A stretch of 64,000 nt of DNA from RPQJ01 sp963793005 (GCA_963793005.1 CAWBYP010000004.1:372001-436000), one strand, 5' to 3'; counted from the stretch's first letter, positions 1-9,146 are shown. Numbers and translations are program-made. Notes: a model not told the origin generated them from the sequence alone.

Positions 1-146
1 GGCAGCAGCGCGCCCGGCACGCCCATCGCCTCCATGTAACCCTGGGCGCCCGCGTAGCCGGCGATCTTGCCGAGGCCGCTCGCGAGAAATATGGCCGAGA
101 TCAGCACTCGGCCCGCGAAGTCTGCAAGGTTCTGCTGGGCATTCAT
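1..146 (-). CDS. DoxX-family membrane protein (partial, N-terminus only)
   Basis: Only the first 48 codons are present; the gene runs off the left edge. The protein starts MNAQQNLADFAGRVLIS, followed by a hydrophobic segment and the motif SGLGKIAGYAGAQGYM, typical of the first transmembrane helix of DoxX/DoxD-like proteins. These are small four-helix inner-membrane proteins often linked to quinone or redox homeostasis. The gene ends 76 bases upstream of azoR on the same strand and may be co-transcribed with it. The family assignment rests on the N-terminal motif alone. Confidence 0.7.
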   Translation of the reverse strand, partial: MNAQQNLADFAGRVLISAIFLASGLGKIAGYAGAQGYMEAMGVPGALL

Positions 147-222
147 GGACGTGTCCTCGTTCGAAATCATAGTGACGGAAATGTGGCCGCGCGAACCGCA
201 GGCGACAGGCGCGAAAGGCGCG

Positions 223-864
223 TCAGGCGGCCAGGTCCTCGATCCTCGCAAACGCGTCGGCAACCGCAGCCTCGCGCTGCTCGGCCCCGAGCGCCAGCCC
301 TTCGGCAAAGACGAACTCCACGTCGCGAATGCCGATGAACCCGAGGAACTGCTTCACGTAGGCGGTCTGCATGTCAGAAGGAGTGCCCGCATATCGTCCG
401 CCGCGCGTGGCGAACACGTAGGCCTTCTTGCCCTTGAGCAGGCCTTCCGGGCCCTCGGCCGTGTAGCGGAACGTCACGCCGGCGCGCGCGACGTGATCAA
501 AGTAGGCCTTCAGTGTAGATGGCACCCCGAAGTTGTACATCGGCAGTCCGATGACAATGACGTCCGCGGCCTGCAATTCGGCGATCAGCCGATCGGATTC
601 GGCAACGGCCTGCTGCTGTGCGGGTGTCCGCTCGCCGGCCGCAGTCGTGAACGCCTTGAAGCGCTCGGCGGTCAAGTGAGGTACCGGTTCCTGCGCCAGG
701 TCGCGCACGACGACTTCAGCGCCCGACACTGGCCCCGCGCCCGGCACGGCCGGCAAGCCAGGGCCATTCGCGGCACCGATTGCCTGGACGAATTCACTGG
801 CCAGCCGGGACGACTGGGCATCTTCGCCGTAAAGGCTGCTGTTGATCTGAAGGATGGTGGTCAT
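223..864 (-). CDS. azoR: FMN-dependent NADH-azoreductase
   Basis: This 213-residue protein matches the AzoR family in length and motifs. It has an N-terminal flavodoxin-like strand (TTILQINSSLYGEDAQSSRL), the FMN-binding loop PMYNFGVPSTLKAYFDHV near residue 110, and the segment FATRGGRYAG near 150. AzoR enzymes are cytosolic homodimers that use NADH to reduce azo dyes and quinones by two-electron transfer, usually as part of quinone or thiol stress defence. The gene is divergent from a LysR-type regulator 120 bases away, the usual arrangement for a regulator controlling its neighbour. Confidence 0.92.
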   Translation of the reverse strand: MTTILQINSSLYGEDAQSSRLASEFVQAIGAANGPGLPAVPGAGPVSGAEVVVRDLAQEPVPHLTAERFKAFTTAAGERTPAQQQAVAESDRLIAELQAADVIVIGLPMYNFGVPSTLKAYFDHVARAGVTFRYTAEGPEGLLKGKKAYVFATRGGRYAGTPSDMQTAYVKQFLGFIGIRDVEFVFAEGLALGAEQREAAVADAFARIEDLAA

Positions 865-984
865 TGGGTGTCCTTGGCTGCGATTCGGTAAATTGGGTGT
901 CGATTGCTGTGCGATGTATTTTCCATCTATGTGCTAAATTAAAAAGACGGTTTATTAGCCTTTAACAATCTACGCCATCGATAT
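865..984. promoter_or_regulatory. Divergent azoR/LysR promoter region
   Basis: This 120-base spacer is strikingly A+T-rich compared with its surroundings, notably around 920-970. It separates the divergent azoR and LysR-type genes, so both promoters and the LysR operator should lie here. I could not single out one T-N11-A operator with confidence. Confidence 0.5.
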
Positions 985-1953
985 ATGCCCCAACCACGCA
1001 CCACCCTCGACCAGTGGAATGCCCTCGTCGCAGTCGTCGAGGCCGGCGGCTATGCCCAGGCCTCAACGCGCCTGCACCGTACGCAGTCCACCGTCACCTA
1101 CACCATCAAGAAACTCGAGGATGTACTCGGCGTAAAAGTGTTCGAACTGCAGGGCCGCAAGGCCGTGCTGACGCCGGCCGGCGAAGTGCTCTACCGCCGG
1201 GGCCGGGCGCTGGTGGACGAGGCGAGCAGGCTCGAACGTGCCAGCGCCGGACTCGCGCGCGGCTGGGAACCCGAGATCCGCCTTGCAGTCGACATCATCT
1301 TCCCCACCTGGCTGCTGCTCGAATGCATGGCGGCCTTCGGTGATGAACATCCAGACACTCGCATCGAACTCGTTGAGTCCGTGCTCGGCGGCACCGAGGA
1401 CGCGCTTACCGAGGGACGGGCGGACGTCGCGATCGGGGGCGTCATTCCCGGCGGGTTCATGGGCGATCCGCTGATGCAGGTGCGCTTCGTCTGCGCCGCG
1501 GCACCGTCACATCCGCTGCACCAGGCTGGCGACGCGCTGACGCTCGACGACCTGCGCCATCACCGCCACCTGGTCGTGCGCGACTCAGGCGCGCTGCGCA
1601 GTCGCAGCAGCGGCTGGCTGAACGAGAAACGCTGGACCGTGACCAGCAAGGCGACGTCCATCCGTGCCGCGTGCATGGGCCTTGGCTATGCGTGGTATCC
1701 GGAGGAGAGCATTCGCGAGGAACTCGATTCCGGCAGGCTGGTGCCGGTGCCGCTGGCGCACGGCGGCGAACGCTACGTCATGCTGTACCTGATACTCGCC
1801 GACCTCGACACCGCCGGACCGGGTGTCCGTCTGCTGTCCGGGATCCTGCGCAGGAGAGTTGCGGAGACCTGCAGCCAATTCCCATTGCATTCGAGCCCGG
1901 CGCTGCCTGATGATGAAATTCGCGCTACCCCAATGCAGGAGCCCGCGTCATGA
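985..1953 (+). CDS. LysR-family transcriptional regulator
   Basis: This 322-residue protein has a classic LysR winged-helix domain at residues 8-66 (TLDQWNALVAVVEAGGYAQ, then STVTYTIKKLEDVLGVKVFE), followed by a type 2 periplasmic-binding-protein-like effector domain from about residue 90. LysR regulators are tetrameric, ligand-responsive DNA-binding proteins that often regulate a divergent gene, here azoR. Its stop overlaps the start of the downstream GFA gene by 4 bases (ATGA), so the two are probably translated together. The effector is unknown. Confidence 0.9.
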   Translation: MPQPRTTLDQWNALVAVVEAGGYAQASTRLHRTQSTVTYTIKKLEDVLGVKVFELQGRKAVLTPAGEVLYRRGRALVDEASRLERASAGLARGWEPEIRLAVDIIFPTWLLLECMAAFGDEHPDTRIELVESVLGGTEDALTEGRADVAIGGVIPGGFMGDPLMQVRFVCAAAPSHPLHQAGDALTLDDLRHHRHLVVRDSGALRSRSSGWLNEKRWTVTSKATSIRAACMGLGYAWYPEESIREELDSGRLVPVPLAHGGERYVMLYLILADLDTAGPGVRLLSGILRRRVAETCSQFPLHSSPALPDDEIRATPMQEPAS

Positions 1954-2798
1954 CCCACGGTCGATGCCTGTGTGGCGACATTCACTATGAAATCGACGGC
2001 CCGTTCACCATCGCGACGCACTGCCACTGCTCGATGTGCCGCAAGCACCATGGCACGCCGTTCGCGACCTGGGCCGCCGCCCCGCTCGTGGGCTTTCGAT
2101 ATACCAAGGGGGAAGACAAGGTCGGGCGTTTTGCCTCGTCGCCCGGGTTCCACCGGTCGTTCTGCACCAACTGTGGCTCCGCGATGCCGGAGGCCCTCGA
2201 GTCTGCCGGCATGGTGACCTGCCCGGCCGGGAGCCTTGAAGGCGATATCGGCGTCGAACCGAACATGCACATGTTCGTCGGCTCAAAAGCCCCGTGGCAC
2301 GAGATCACCGACGAGCTGCCGCAGTACGAGGAGTTCCCGCCCCAGTTCGGCATGCAGGCGACGCCACGGCCGAAGGCGGAGACGAGCGGCAGCGACGTAC
2401 AGGGCAGTTGCCTGTGCGGCGAAGTCGCCTACACGATTTCGGGCCCGCCGCTCGTGATGTACTACTGCCACTGCGCGCGATGCAGGCTTGGCCGCAGCGC
2501 GGCGCATGCAGCCAACGTCTTTTTCAAGGCGGACGGCCTCACCTGGCTGCGCGGCGCCGACCTCGTGCGTGACTACCAGTTACCCGAAGCAAAGTTCTTC
2601 GGCGCGGCGTTCTGCGGGCGATGCGGAAGCAAGCTGCCGCGCGTGTCCGTCGAACGCAACATGGCGACCGTTCCGGCCGGCTCCCTCGACAACGACCCGG
2701 GGATACGCGTGCAGGCCCACATCTTCGTGGACTCGAAGGCCGGCTGGGACCGGATCACGGACCAGGTACCCCAGTTCGCCGGCATGCCGCCCCGCTGA
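1950..2798 (+). CDS. Tandem GFA-domain protein (Mss4-like zinc fold)
   Basis: The 282 residues contain two complete GFA/CENP-V zinc domains. The first uses C6xC8, C25xC27xxC30 and C72xxC75; the second repeats the pattern at C154xC156, C173xC175xxC178 and C222xxC225. GFA proteins are named after glutathione-dependent formaldehyde-activating enzyme, but for most members the substrate is unproven. Single-domain members are about 130 residues, so this is a fused duplication. It is translationally coupled to the LysR regulator upstream (4-base overlap). Confidence 0.85.
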   Translation: MTHGRCLCGDIHYEIDGPFTIATHCHCSMCRKHHGTPFATWAAAPLVGFRYTKGEDKVGRFASSPGFHRSFCTNCGSAMPEALESAGMVTCPAGSLEGDIGVEPNMHMFVGSKAPWHEITDELPQYEEFPPQFGMQATPRPKAETSGSDVQGSCLCGEVAYTISGPPLVMYYCHCARCRLGRSAAHAANVFFKADGLTWLRGADLVRDYQLPEAKFFGAAFCGRCGSKLPRVSVERNMATVPAGSLDNDPGIRVQAHIFVDSKAGWDRITDQVPQFAGMPPR

Positions 2799-2897
2799 CG
2801 GGGTCCCGGCACACGCTCCCGCCCCTGCGCGCAGCAAGCCAGGGGCCCCTGCCAGCGGGACTGGCCGGCCATTGACGCACGACGCCGCCCCGCCCCA

Positions 2898-2917
2898 TTA
2901 TCTGCCCAGGCAGTTAC
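2898..2917. promoter_or_regulatory. Candidate MarR operator
   Basis: An inverted repeat CTGCC-CA-GGCAG (2902-2913), flanked by TTAT and TTAC, sits about 20 bases upstream of the marR start. It resembles the TGCC-N2-GGCA palindromes bound by MarR/EmrR-type repressors. This suggests autorepression of the marR-efflux operon. No footprint evidence is available. Confidence 0.45.
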
Positions 2918-2931
2918 CGCCTGAGCCACTT

Positions 2932-3498
2932 ATGCCTGAGCAGCATTATCGCCCCGCATCGTACCGAGCGCGCGACAGCATTGGATACCTGCTGCGTCGC
3001 GTGTACACGACGATGCACGAGCGCATCGAAACCGCCTTCACGGGGCACGGCTTCACGCTGATGCAGTGGATCGTGCTGATCTACGTGCGCGACGGGCTGG
3101 CGCGTACTGCGTCGGACCTGGTCCGCGAATTCCGGCACGACAGCGGGGCCATGACCCGCGTCATCGACCAGCTCGAGCGCCGCGGGCTGCTCACCCGCAA
3201 GCGCAGCACCCGGGACCGGCGCGTCGTCAACCTCGCGCTCACGCCCAAGGGTCGCCGGACGATCGAGGAACTGCTCCCGGTGGTCGTCGGGCAGATGAAC
3301 ATGGCGCTCGAACCGTTCAGCCGCGCCGAGTTCGAGCAGCTGCGCGAGATGATGGAAAGGCTGGTGAATCACCTGCAGCAGCTCGCGCCACCAGAAGCGC
3401 AGGAGCCGCGCGCGCCGGCGACCGCGGCTCCCCCGCGAGCCAGGCGCAGCGGCAGTGCCGGCAGCCGGGTCTCGCGAGCCCGACGACCGCGATCATGA
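2932..3498 (+). CDS. MarR-family regulator of an efflux operon
   Basis: This 188-residue protein begins at MPEQHYRPASYRARDSIGYL. It carries a MarR winged helix with LVREFRHDSGAMTRVIDQLE as the recognition region and STRDRRVVNLALTPKG as the wing. The frame is open further upstream, but only this start gives a normal MarR length and places a palindromic operator just ahead of it. The C-terminal 35 residues are Ala/Pro/Arg-rich and probably disordered. Its stop overlaps the outer-membrane factor gene by 4 bases. It is expected to repress its operon until an aromatic or drug-like ligand binds. Confidence 0.9.
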   Translation: MPEQHYRPASYRARDSIGYLLRRVYTTMHERIETAFTGHGFTLMQWIVLIYVRDGLARTASDLVREFRHDSGAMTRVIDQLERRGLLTRKRSTRDRRVVNLALTPKGRRTIEELLPVVVGQMNMALEPFSRAEFEQLREMMERLVNHLQQLAPPEAQEPRAPATAAPPRARRSGSAGSRVSRARRPRS

Positions 3499-4949
3499 AC
3501 CGCGCCCGGCTTGTTTCCGTCGCGACACTCGCGCTGCTGCTCGGCGCCTGCGTCAGCACGCCGCCGGGCGGCCCACGCGTGACGGAGGCGTCCCCGGACA
3601 AGCTCGGACTTGACGGGCCTGCCTATGACGCGCCAGCCGGCGACTGGTGGAAGGCCCTGGGAGACCCGCAACTCGACCGACTGGTCGCACAGTCGCTTGC
3701 CGACAACCCGTCCCTGGCTGCGTCCATGGCGCGCGTACGCGGCGCCTGGGAACAGGCGCGGGCCGTGGGTGCCGGCGACGAGCTGCGAGTCGACTTCGAT
3801 CTGAACGTCTATCGCTCCAAGGTCAGCGGCAACTACATCTACCCGCCGCCCTATGCCGGTTCCACCTTCTGGGACGGCCGCGTCGGTTTCAATCTCGTGT
3901 GGAACATCGACTTCTGGGGCCGCCAGGCTGCACTGATCGAACAGGCCCGCTCCAACGCCCAGGCCGCGGAGCTCGATACGGTCGCCGCGGCACTCGCGCT
4001 CTCGGGAGCCGTGTCGCAGACATACATCGACCTGGAGCGCGTTACGTCACTTCAGGAACTCGCGGACCGCTCCGTCCAGCAACGCGAGCAGTTGCTCGGC
4101 CTGACGGCGCGCCGGGTGCAGGCGGGGCTCGACAGCGACGTGGAACTGCGCACGGCCGAGAGCAGCAGGGCCCAGGCCGACGTCGAACTCGAACAGGCTC
4201 GCGTCGGCGCCCGGCTTGCAACGCATGCGCTCGCTGCGCTGGCTGGCGCAGGTCCCGCCAGTTACGACTCCATCGGCAAGCCGACACTGGACCTCGAGAA
4301 TCCCCTGGCGCTGCCGGCGGTACTGCCGGCCGACCTGCTTGCACACCGACCGGACGTCGCCGCTGCGAAGTCCCGCGTGATGTCGGCCCAGCAGGGCCGC
4401 GCAGCCGCGCACGCCGCTTTCTATCCCAACGTGAACCTGATCGGATTCGCGGGCTTCGCCGCAGTCGGCCTCGAGAGCCTGCCCAAGGGCGACTCACAGA
4501 CCTGGACGCTTGGCCCTGCGATACATCTCCCGATTTTCGATGCGGGCCGGTTGCGGGCCGAATACGGAAAGTCCACCGCTGACCTCGACGCTGCGGTCGC
4601 TGGCTACAACGAGACGGTGCTGCGAGCCGTCCGCGAGGCAGCCGACCAGGCAGCCAGGGTCGAGTCACTGGACCGCCAGCTCGCCGACCAGCGGCGCGCA
4701 CTCGATTCCGCCGAGCAGGCGTATCGACTGGCGGAGCAGCGTTACAACGCCGGGCTTGCCACCTTCCTCACGGTACTGAGCGCCGAGACGCAGGTGCTGG
4801 GCGCACGGCGGCAACGCGTCAACCTGCTCGCCGACCGAATGCTGGCGCGCATTGCGCTGCTGGTCGCGCTCGGTGGCAGCTTCGACGCGCGGCAATCGAC
4901 AGGTCTTGCCAAGACCGCGCAATCCGGCCAACAGGAGAAGAGTGAGTGA
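3495..4949 (+). CDS. NodT-type outer-membrane efflux lipoprotein
   Basis: This 484-residue TolC-like outer-membrane factor has a signal peptide and lipobox ending LLLGAC, giving a lipidated Cys19. Two OEP repeats follow, with characteristic motifs WWKALGDPQLDRLVAQ, WNIDFWGR and AYRLAEQRYNAGLATFLTVL. It forms the outer-membrane channel of a tripartite pump with the EmrA- and EmrB-like proteins encoded next. The start ATG overlaps the marR stop (ATGA), and its stop overlaps the next start (GTGA). Confidence 0.92.
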   Translation: MNRARLVSVATLALLLGACVSTPPGGPRVTEASPDKLGLDGPAYDAPAGDWWKALGDPQLDRLVAQSLADNPSLAASMARVRGAWEQARAVGAGDELRVDFDLNVYRSKVSGNYIYPPPYAGSTFWDGRVGFNLVWNIDFWGRQAALIEQARSNAQAAELDTVAAALALSGAVSQTYIDLERVTSLQELADRSVQQREQLLGLTARRVQAGLDSDVELRTAESSRAQADVELEQARVGARLATHALAALAGAGPASYDSIGKPTLDLENPLALPAVLPADLLAHRPDVAAAKSRVMSAQQGRAAAHAAFYPNVNLIGFAGFAAVGLESLPKGDSQTWTLGPAIHLPIFDAGRLRAEYGKSTADLDAAVAGYNETVLRAVREAADQAARVESLDRQLADQRRALDSAEQAYRLAEQRYNAGLATFLTVLSAETQVLGARRQRVNLLADRMLARIALLVALGGSFDARQSTGLAKTAQSGQQEKSE

Positions 4950-6124
4950 GCACCCCGGACCCGCAACCGGCCGGCAAGGCCGCAAGCTCCTCACGCCGTC
5001 GCGGCCTCATCATCCTTGCCGTGTGCGTGGTGGTCTGCGCCGTGGCCTGGACTGTCTACTGGTACGGATACGCGCGCTGGCGAATCTCCACCGACGACGC
5101 CTACGTCGGCGGTACGGTCGTGCAGGTGACGGCAGACATCGCCGGCACGATCCTCTCCGTGTATGCGCGCGAGACAGACACGGTCATCGCAGGACAGACG
5201 TTGCTGGAACTTGATCCAGCCGACGCCCGCATCGCGATGGATGCGGCTGTTGCGGACCTCGGCAACACGGTGCGCCAGGTGCACGGCGCATTCCTGCAGG
5301 TCGACCGGCTGCGTGCGCAGCTTGCACTGCGCGAGGTCGAGCTGCGGCGCGCGCGCCAGGACCTCGCCCGCCGCGGCCCTCTCGGTGAAGGTGGCGCAGT
5401 TTCCGCGGAAGACGTCGCACACGCGCGCGATGCAGTCGCCGGGTATGAAGCCGCGGTTCGCGCGGCACGGGAGGAGTTGAACGTCGCACTGGCTCAGACG
5501 GTCGGCGCCACGCCGTCCGATCACCCTCAGGTCCTGCGCGCGGCGGCGCGGGTGCGCGAGGCGGCACTCGCCCTGCAACGTACCGTGATCAAGGCACCGA
5601 TCGGCGGCGTAATCGCGAAGAAAGGGGTCCAGCTTGGCCAGCGCGTTTCGCCGGGTATGCCGCTGCTCGGCCTGGTGCCGCTTGAGGACGTCTGGGTGGA
5701 CGCGAACTTCAAGGAAGGCCAGCTCGAGCAGATGCGCATCGGGCAGCCTGCGAGCCTGCGCGCCGACCTGTATGGCCGCAGCGTGGATTTTTCCGGGCAT
5801 ATTCGCGGCATATCGCCGGGCACTGGCGCGGCATTCGCGTTGCTGCCGGCGCAGAACGCGTCAGGAAACTGGATCAAGATCGTCCAGCGCATCCCGGTGC
5901 GGATCGCGCTCGATCCCGAGCAGGTTCGTGACCATCCGCTGCGAGTCGGGCTGTCGATGCAAGTCGTCGTGGACGTGCACGACCAGTCCGGCTCGGTGCT
6001 GACGGTTCCGAATTCCGAGGCGGTTGCGTCGGTCGAGCCTCGCTCGACAAGTGACGAGGCCACCGAGGCGCTGATCGCGCGCACCATCGCCATAAACTCC
6101 GGGCAGTCGCTCCCGCAGGAATGA
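4946..6124 (+). CDS. emrA: EmrA/HlyD-type membrane fusion protein
   Basis: This 392-residue periplasmic adaptor starts at a GTG overlapping the previous stop. It has one N-terminal membrane anchor (residues about 20-42), the biotinyl/lipoyl-like motif RISTDDAYVGGTVVQVTADI, a coiled-coil hairpin (about residues 100-200) and the second lipoyl half TVIKAPIGGVIAKKGVQLGQ. It links the inner-membrane EmrB-like transporter to the NodT-type channel. Length and motifs fit EmrA. Confidence 0.92.
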   Translation: MSTPDPQPAGKAASSSRRRGLIILAVCVVVCAVAWTVYWYGYARWRISTDDAYVGGTVVQVTADIAGTILSVYARETDTVIAGQTLLELDPADARIAMDAAVADLGNTVRQVHGAFLQVDRLRAQLALREVELRRARQDLARRGPLGEGGAVSAEDVAHARDAVAGYEAAVRAAREELNVALAQTVGATPSDHPQVLRAAARVREAALALQRTVIKAPIGGVIAKKGVQLGQRVSPGMPLLGLVPLEDVWVDANFKEGQLEQMRIGQPASLRADLYGRSVDFSGHIRGISPGTGAAFALLPAQNASGNWIKIVQRIPVRIALDPEQVRDHPLRVGLSMQVVVDVHDQSGSVLTVPNSEAVASVEPRSTSDEATEALIARTIAINSGQSLPQE

Positions 6125-7680
6125 GCGGGCCGCGCGAAGACCACGACCGGCCGCTGATCCCGCTGCCGGCCGGCACGCGGGGGCTCACCGCATTCGCGCT
6201 CGCGCTCGGCACCTTCATGCAGGTGCTGGACATGACGATCGCGAACGTCTCGCTGCCGACGATCGCCGGCAACCTGGGCGTCAGCGCAAACCAGGGCACC
6301 TGGGTCATCACTTCGTTCGCGGTGTCGAATGGAATCTCAGTCCCGCTGACAGGCTGGCTGATGCGCCGCTACGGTGTCGTGCGCACCTTCGTTGCGTCGG
6401 TAACGCTGTTCACGATCGCGTCTTTCTTCTGCGGAATCGCCTGGAGCTTCGAATCGCTGATCGCGTTCCGGGTGCTGCAGGGCGCGGTCTCCGGCCCGAT
6501 GATGCCGGGGTCGCAGGCGCTGCTGATGTCCATCTACCCGTCGTCGCGGCGCGGCATGGCGCTCGCAATCTGGTCGATGACCACGCTGGTCGCACCGGTC
6601 GCGGGGCCCCTGCTCGGCGGCTACATCTCGGACAACTTCTCCTGGGAATGGATTTTCCTGATCAACCTGCCGATCGGCGCGCTGAGCGGATTCCTGTGCT
6701 GGCGGGCGCTGCACGACAAGGAGACCCCGACCGAAAAGCTGCCCGTGGACTGGGTCGGGTTGGCGCTGCTGGTGATCTGGGTCGGCGCACTGCAGGTCAT
6801 GCTGGACACGGGACGCGATGCTGACTGGTTCTCTTCCCCTTCGATCGTGCTGCTGGCCGTGGTGACTGTGGTCGGGTTCATCGCCTTCATGATCTGGCAA
6901 CTCACCGAGCGACACCCGATCGTCGACCTGAGCCTGTTCCTGGGCCGGAACTTCACGGTCGGCACGCTGATAACCAGCATCGGTTACGCGGTATTTTTCG
7001 GCAACGTGGTGATCCTGCCGCTCTGGCTGCAGACCCAGCTCGGTTACACGGCGACCTGGGCCGGCATCGTGCAGGCACCGGCGGGGCTCGTCGCGCTGCT
7101 TTTCTCGCCGCTGGCGGGGCGCCTGGTCACGCGCGCAGACGCACGCATCGGCGCCTCGATGTCATTCATCATCCTGGCTGCCGGCCTGTACCTGCGTGCG
7201 CTGCTGAACTCCCAGGCGACCGTGTTTGACTTCATCGTGCCGATGCTGCTGCAGGGCGCGGGCGTTGCGTTCTTCTTCGTGTCCGTCATCAGCATCACGC
7301 TCGACGGGATCCCGCCACAACGCATGCCGGCCGCGACCAGCATCTCGAATTTCCTGCGCATCGTCGCGGCGGCGTTTGCGACATCGATCTCGACCACCAT
7401 CTGGGACAACCGCGCGAGCCTGCACCAGAGCCGGCTCGCCGAGGCCTCCAGCATCTTCGACCCGAAACTGCAGCAGGCGCTCGCCGGCCTGCACGACATG
7501 GGCTTGACCGACCAGCAGTCGATCGCGGTGCTGACACGCGGCATGGTCCAGCAGGCCTACACGCTCTCGTCGATCGACTACTTCTACGTCTCGACCTGGA
7601 TCGCCGTCATGCTCGCGGGGATGGTGTGGTTCACGCGCAAGCCGCGCGTTGCGAGCGGCATGGCGGCCGCCGCCGACTGA
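6121..7680 (+). CDS. emrB: DHA2-family MFS multidrug transporter (EmrB-like)
   Basis: This 519-residue protein has about 14 predicted transmembrane helices. The DHA2 signature near the start reads FMQVLDMTIANVSLPTIAG, and motif C-like GPLLGGYISDNFSWEWIFLI follows. The family is a proton-driven exporter of hydrophobic drugs and uncouplers. It is the fourth gene of a fully overlapping operon (marR, OMF, emrA, emrB), so a complete regulated tripartite pump is encoded in 4.8 kb. Confidence 0.94.
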   Translation: MSGPREDHDRPLIPLPAGTRGLTAFALALGTFMQVLDMTIANVSLPTIAGNLGVSANQGTWVITSFAVSNGISVPLTGWLMRRYGVVRTFVASVTLFTIASFFCGIAWSFESLIAFRVLQGAVSGPMMPGSQALLMSIYPSSRRGMALAIWSMTTLVAPVAGPLLGGYISDNFSWEWIFLINLPIGALSGFLCWRALHDKETPTEKLPVDWVGLALLVIWVGALQVMLDTGRDADWFSSPSIVLLAVVTVVGFIAFMIWQLTERHPIVDLSLFLGRNFTVGTLITSIGYAVFFGNVVILPLWLQTQLGYTATWAGIVQAPAGLVALLFSPLAGRLVTRADARIGASMSFIILAAGLYLRALLNSQATVFDFIVPMLLQGAGVAFFFVSVISITLDGIPPQRMPAATSISNFLRIVAAAFATSISTTIWDNRASLHQSRLAEASSIFDPKLQQALAGLHDMGLTDQQSIAVLTRGMVQQAYTLSSIDYFYVSTWIAVMLAGMVWFTRKPRVASGMAAAAD

Positions 7681-7763
7681 GGCCGGATCGCAGCCGCCAG
7701 CCGCAGCTTGTCCGTCAGGGTTGCAGGGTCTGTCTGCACGCGCGCGCTTCAAGCGCCCGGGCG

Positions 7764-7979
7764 CTACTCCTCCGGCTCGTTCTCCTCGGCGCTCCACTTG
7801 CGACGATGGGCGAACTCGGCCGCCGCGCGCACCGACGCATGCCGGTTCGAGAGCAGCAACGACGATGGGTCACACACCCGGGCGCGGATCACGCCCAGGT
7901 CCACGGCGGCATCGAACAGGCTCGGATACCAGTGCTGCCAGTCCGGAAATATCGCGTCCACCCGGTCCTTCAGGGTCAT
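7764..7979 (-). CDS. Small hypothetical protein
   Basis: This is a 71-residue frame starting MTLKDRVDAIFPDWQHWYPS. Composition looks protein-like (aromatic and charged residues rather than the Arg/Pro-rich pattern of chance frames), and it fills an otherwise empty gap between convergent emrB and the rhomboid gene. I recognise no domain and no strong ribosome-binding site. It could be a real small cytosolic protein or a chance frame. Confidence 0.45.
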   Translation of the reverse strand: MTLKDRVDAIFPDWQHWYPSLFDAAVDLGVIRARVCDPSSLLLSNRHASVRAAAEFAHRRKWSAEENEPEE

Positions 7980-8003
7980 GGCTGCCGAGTCTGCCTACGC
8001 CTG

Positions 8004-8023
8004 CGCGGGCCGGCAAGCCCGCG
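8004..8023 (-). terminator. Hairpin downstream of the rhomboid gene
   Basis: Perfect 7-base-pair stem CGCGGGC/GCCCGCG with a 6-base loop, 10 bases past the rhomboid stop. No T-run follows on the minus strand, so it is only a weak terminator candidate. Confidence 0.4.
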
Positions 8024-8032
8024 TGCCGACGC

Positions 8033-8626
8033 TCAGCCCGCGATCGATCCGAGCAGGTTCGAGTAAGCGCCCGGATCGGTGAAGAGCACGAAAACGAGCC
8101 CCGCCAGCGCGCCGCCGAGGTGCGCGTCGTGGTTGATGCGCCCACGGGCCTGGCGTCCCGCGTACCACGAGTAGGCAACATATCCGATCGCAAACAACGG
8201 TGCAGGAATCGGGATGGGAATCGGCAGGATGATCAGCTTCTGCCACGGGAAGTACACGATCGAGGCAAACAGTACGGCGGAAATCGCACCCGATGCACCG
8301 AGGGAAGCGTAGTTCTGGTCGTTGCGATGATTGAAATACGTGCCAATGTCGCTGGCCACCAGCCCGAAGAGGTAAAGCGCCGCGAAGCGGGCCGATCCTA
8401 TCTGGCGCTCGACCTGGAAGGCGAAGAAGAAGAACGTGAACGCGTTGAACAGCAGGTGAGGAAGGTCGGCGTGCACGAAACCGCTGGTGACGATCGTCTC
8501 GTACTGCCGCCGCCGCAGGAACCAGTACGGCCGGAACAGGCTGCGCTCGATGATCCGGGGCGATGCGTAGAGGCCCGCGAGGCTCACGGCGACCATGACC
8601 ACCAGGATCAGAAGCGAAATACTCAT
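8033..8626 (-). CDS. Rhomboid-family intramembrane serine protease
   Basis: This 197-residue membrane protein has six predicted helices. It contains the conserved HLLFN motif (His57-Asn61), the catalytic serine in GASGA (Ser112) and the catalytic histidine in HLGG (His169), so the Ser-His dyad is complete. Rhomboids cleave substrate transmembrane segments within the membrane. An extended loop with Pro-Ile repeats (PIPIPIP, about 135-141) lies between helices 4 and 5. The start is one base beyond the lipocalin stop, so the two are co-translated. The substrate is unknown. Confidence 0.88.
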   Translation of the reverse strand: MSISLLILVVMVAVSLAGLYASPRIIERSLFRPYWFLRRRQYETIVTSGFVHADLPHLLFNAFTFFFFAFQVERQIGSARFAALYLFGLVASDIGTYFNHRNDQNYASLGASGAISAVLFASIVYFPWQKLIILPIPIPIPAPLFAIGYVAYSWYAGRQARGRINHDAHLGGALAGLVFVLFTDPGAYSNLLGSIAG

Positions 8627-8627
8627 C

Positions 8628-9146
8628 TCAGCCCTCGTGATCCACGTAGATCAGGGCGTCGGTGTCGAAACCGAGGGCTTGTGCGCGCGCGACCAGCCGC
8701 TCGATCTCCTCGCGGGCCGGGTCCGGCTGACGGGACAGTATCCAAAGGTAGGAACGTGTCGGGCCGGCTACCAGCGCGATGGAATACGCCTGGTCCAGGT
8801 CGATCACGTTGTAGCCGCCGTAGAACGGCCCGAAAAACGACACCTCCAGGGCGCCGACGTCCCGCGGCCCCACGAACCGCGCGCGACCTCGCGCGTCACG
8901 CCACTCGCCCTTCTCAGAGTCGTAGCCACGATTGAGCACGTCGATCCCGCCGTCATCGCGCGCCGAATAGGTCGCGGTGATGCGGCTCAGTCCACGCTCG
9001 AAGCTGTGGTCGAGCCGGGCGACCTCGTACCAGGTGCCGAGATAGCGCGCCGCGTCGAACCCCGTGACCGGCTGCACGCCGTCCGGAGCCTGTCCGCAGC
9101 CCGCGAGCACCACACAAGCGACCCATGCCAGCGAACGAATGGTCAT
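8628..9146 (-). CDS. blc: Outer-membrane lipocalin lipoprotein (Blc-like)
   Basis: This 172-residue protein has a lipobox VLAGC giving lipidated Cys17, the lipocalin signature GTWYEVARLDHSFERG near residue 37, and the family motif SFFGPFYGGYNVIDLD. Bacterial lipocalins bind lysophospholipids or fatty acids at the outer membrane under envelope stress. It is immediately upstream of the rhomboid gene (1 base between stop and start), forming a two-gene membrane-related operon. Confidence 0.92.
   Translation of the reverse strand: MTIRSLAWVACVVLAGCGQAPDGVQPVTGFDAARYLGTWYEVARLDHSFERGLSRITATYSARDDGGIDVLNRGYDSEKGEWRDARGRARFVGPRDVGALEVSFFGPFYGGYNVIDLDQAYSIALVAGPTRSYLWILSRQPDPAREEIERLVARAQALGFDTDALIYVDHEG

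Noticed and set aside
7649..8935. A 428-codon plus-strand frame across the rhomboid and lipocalin genes
   Set aside because: Both minus-strand genes have complete catalytic or lipobox motifs; the plus frame is arginine/proline-rich without domains.
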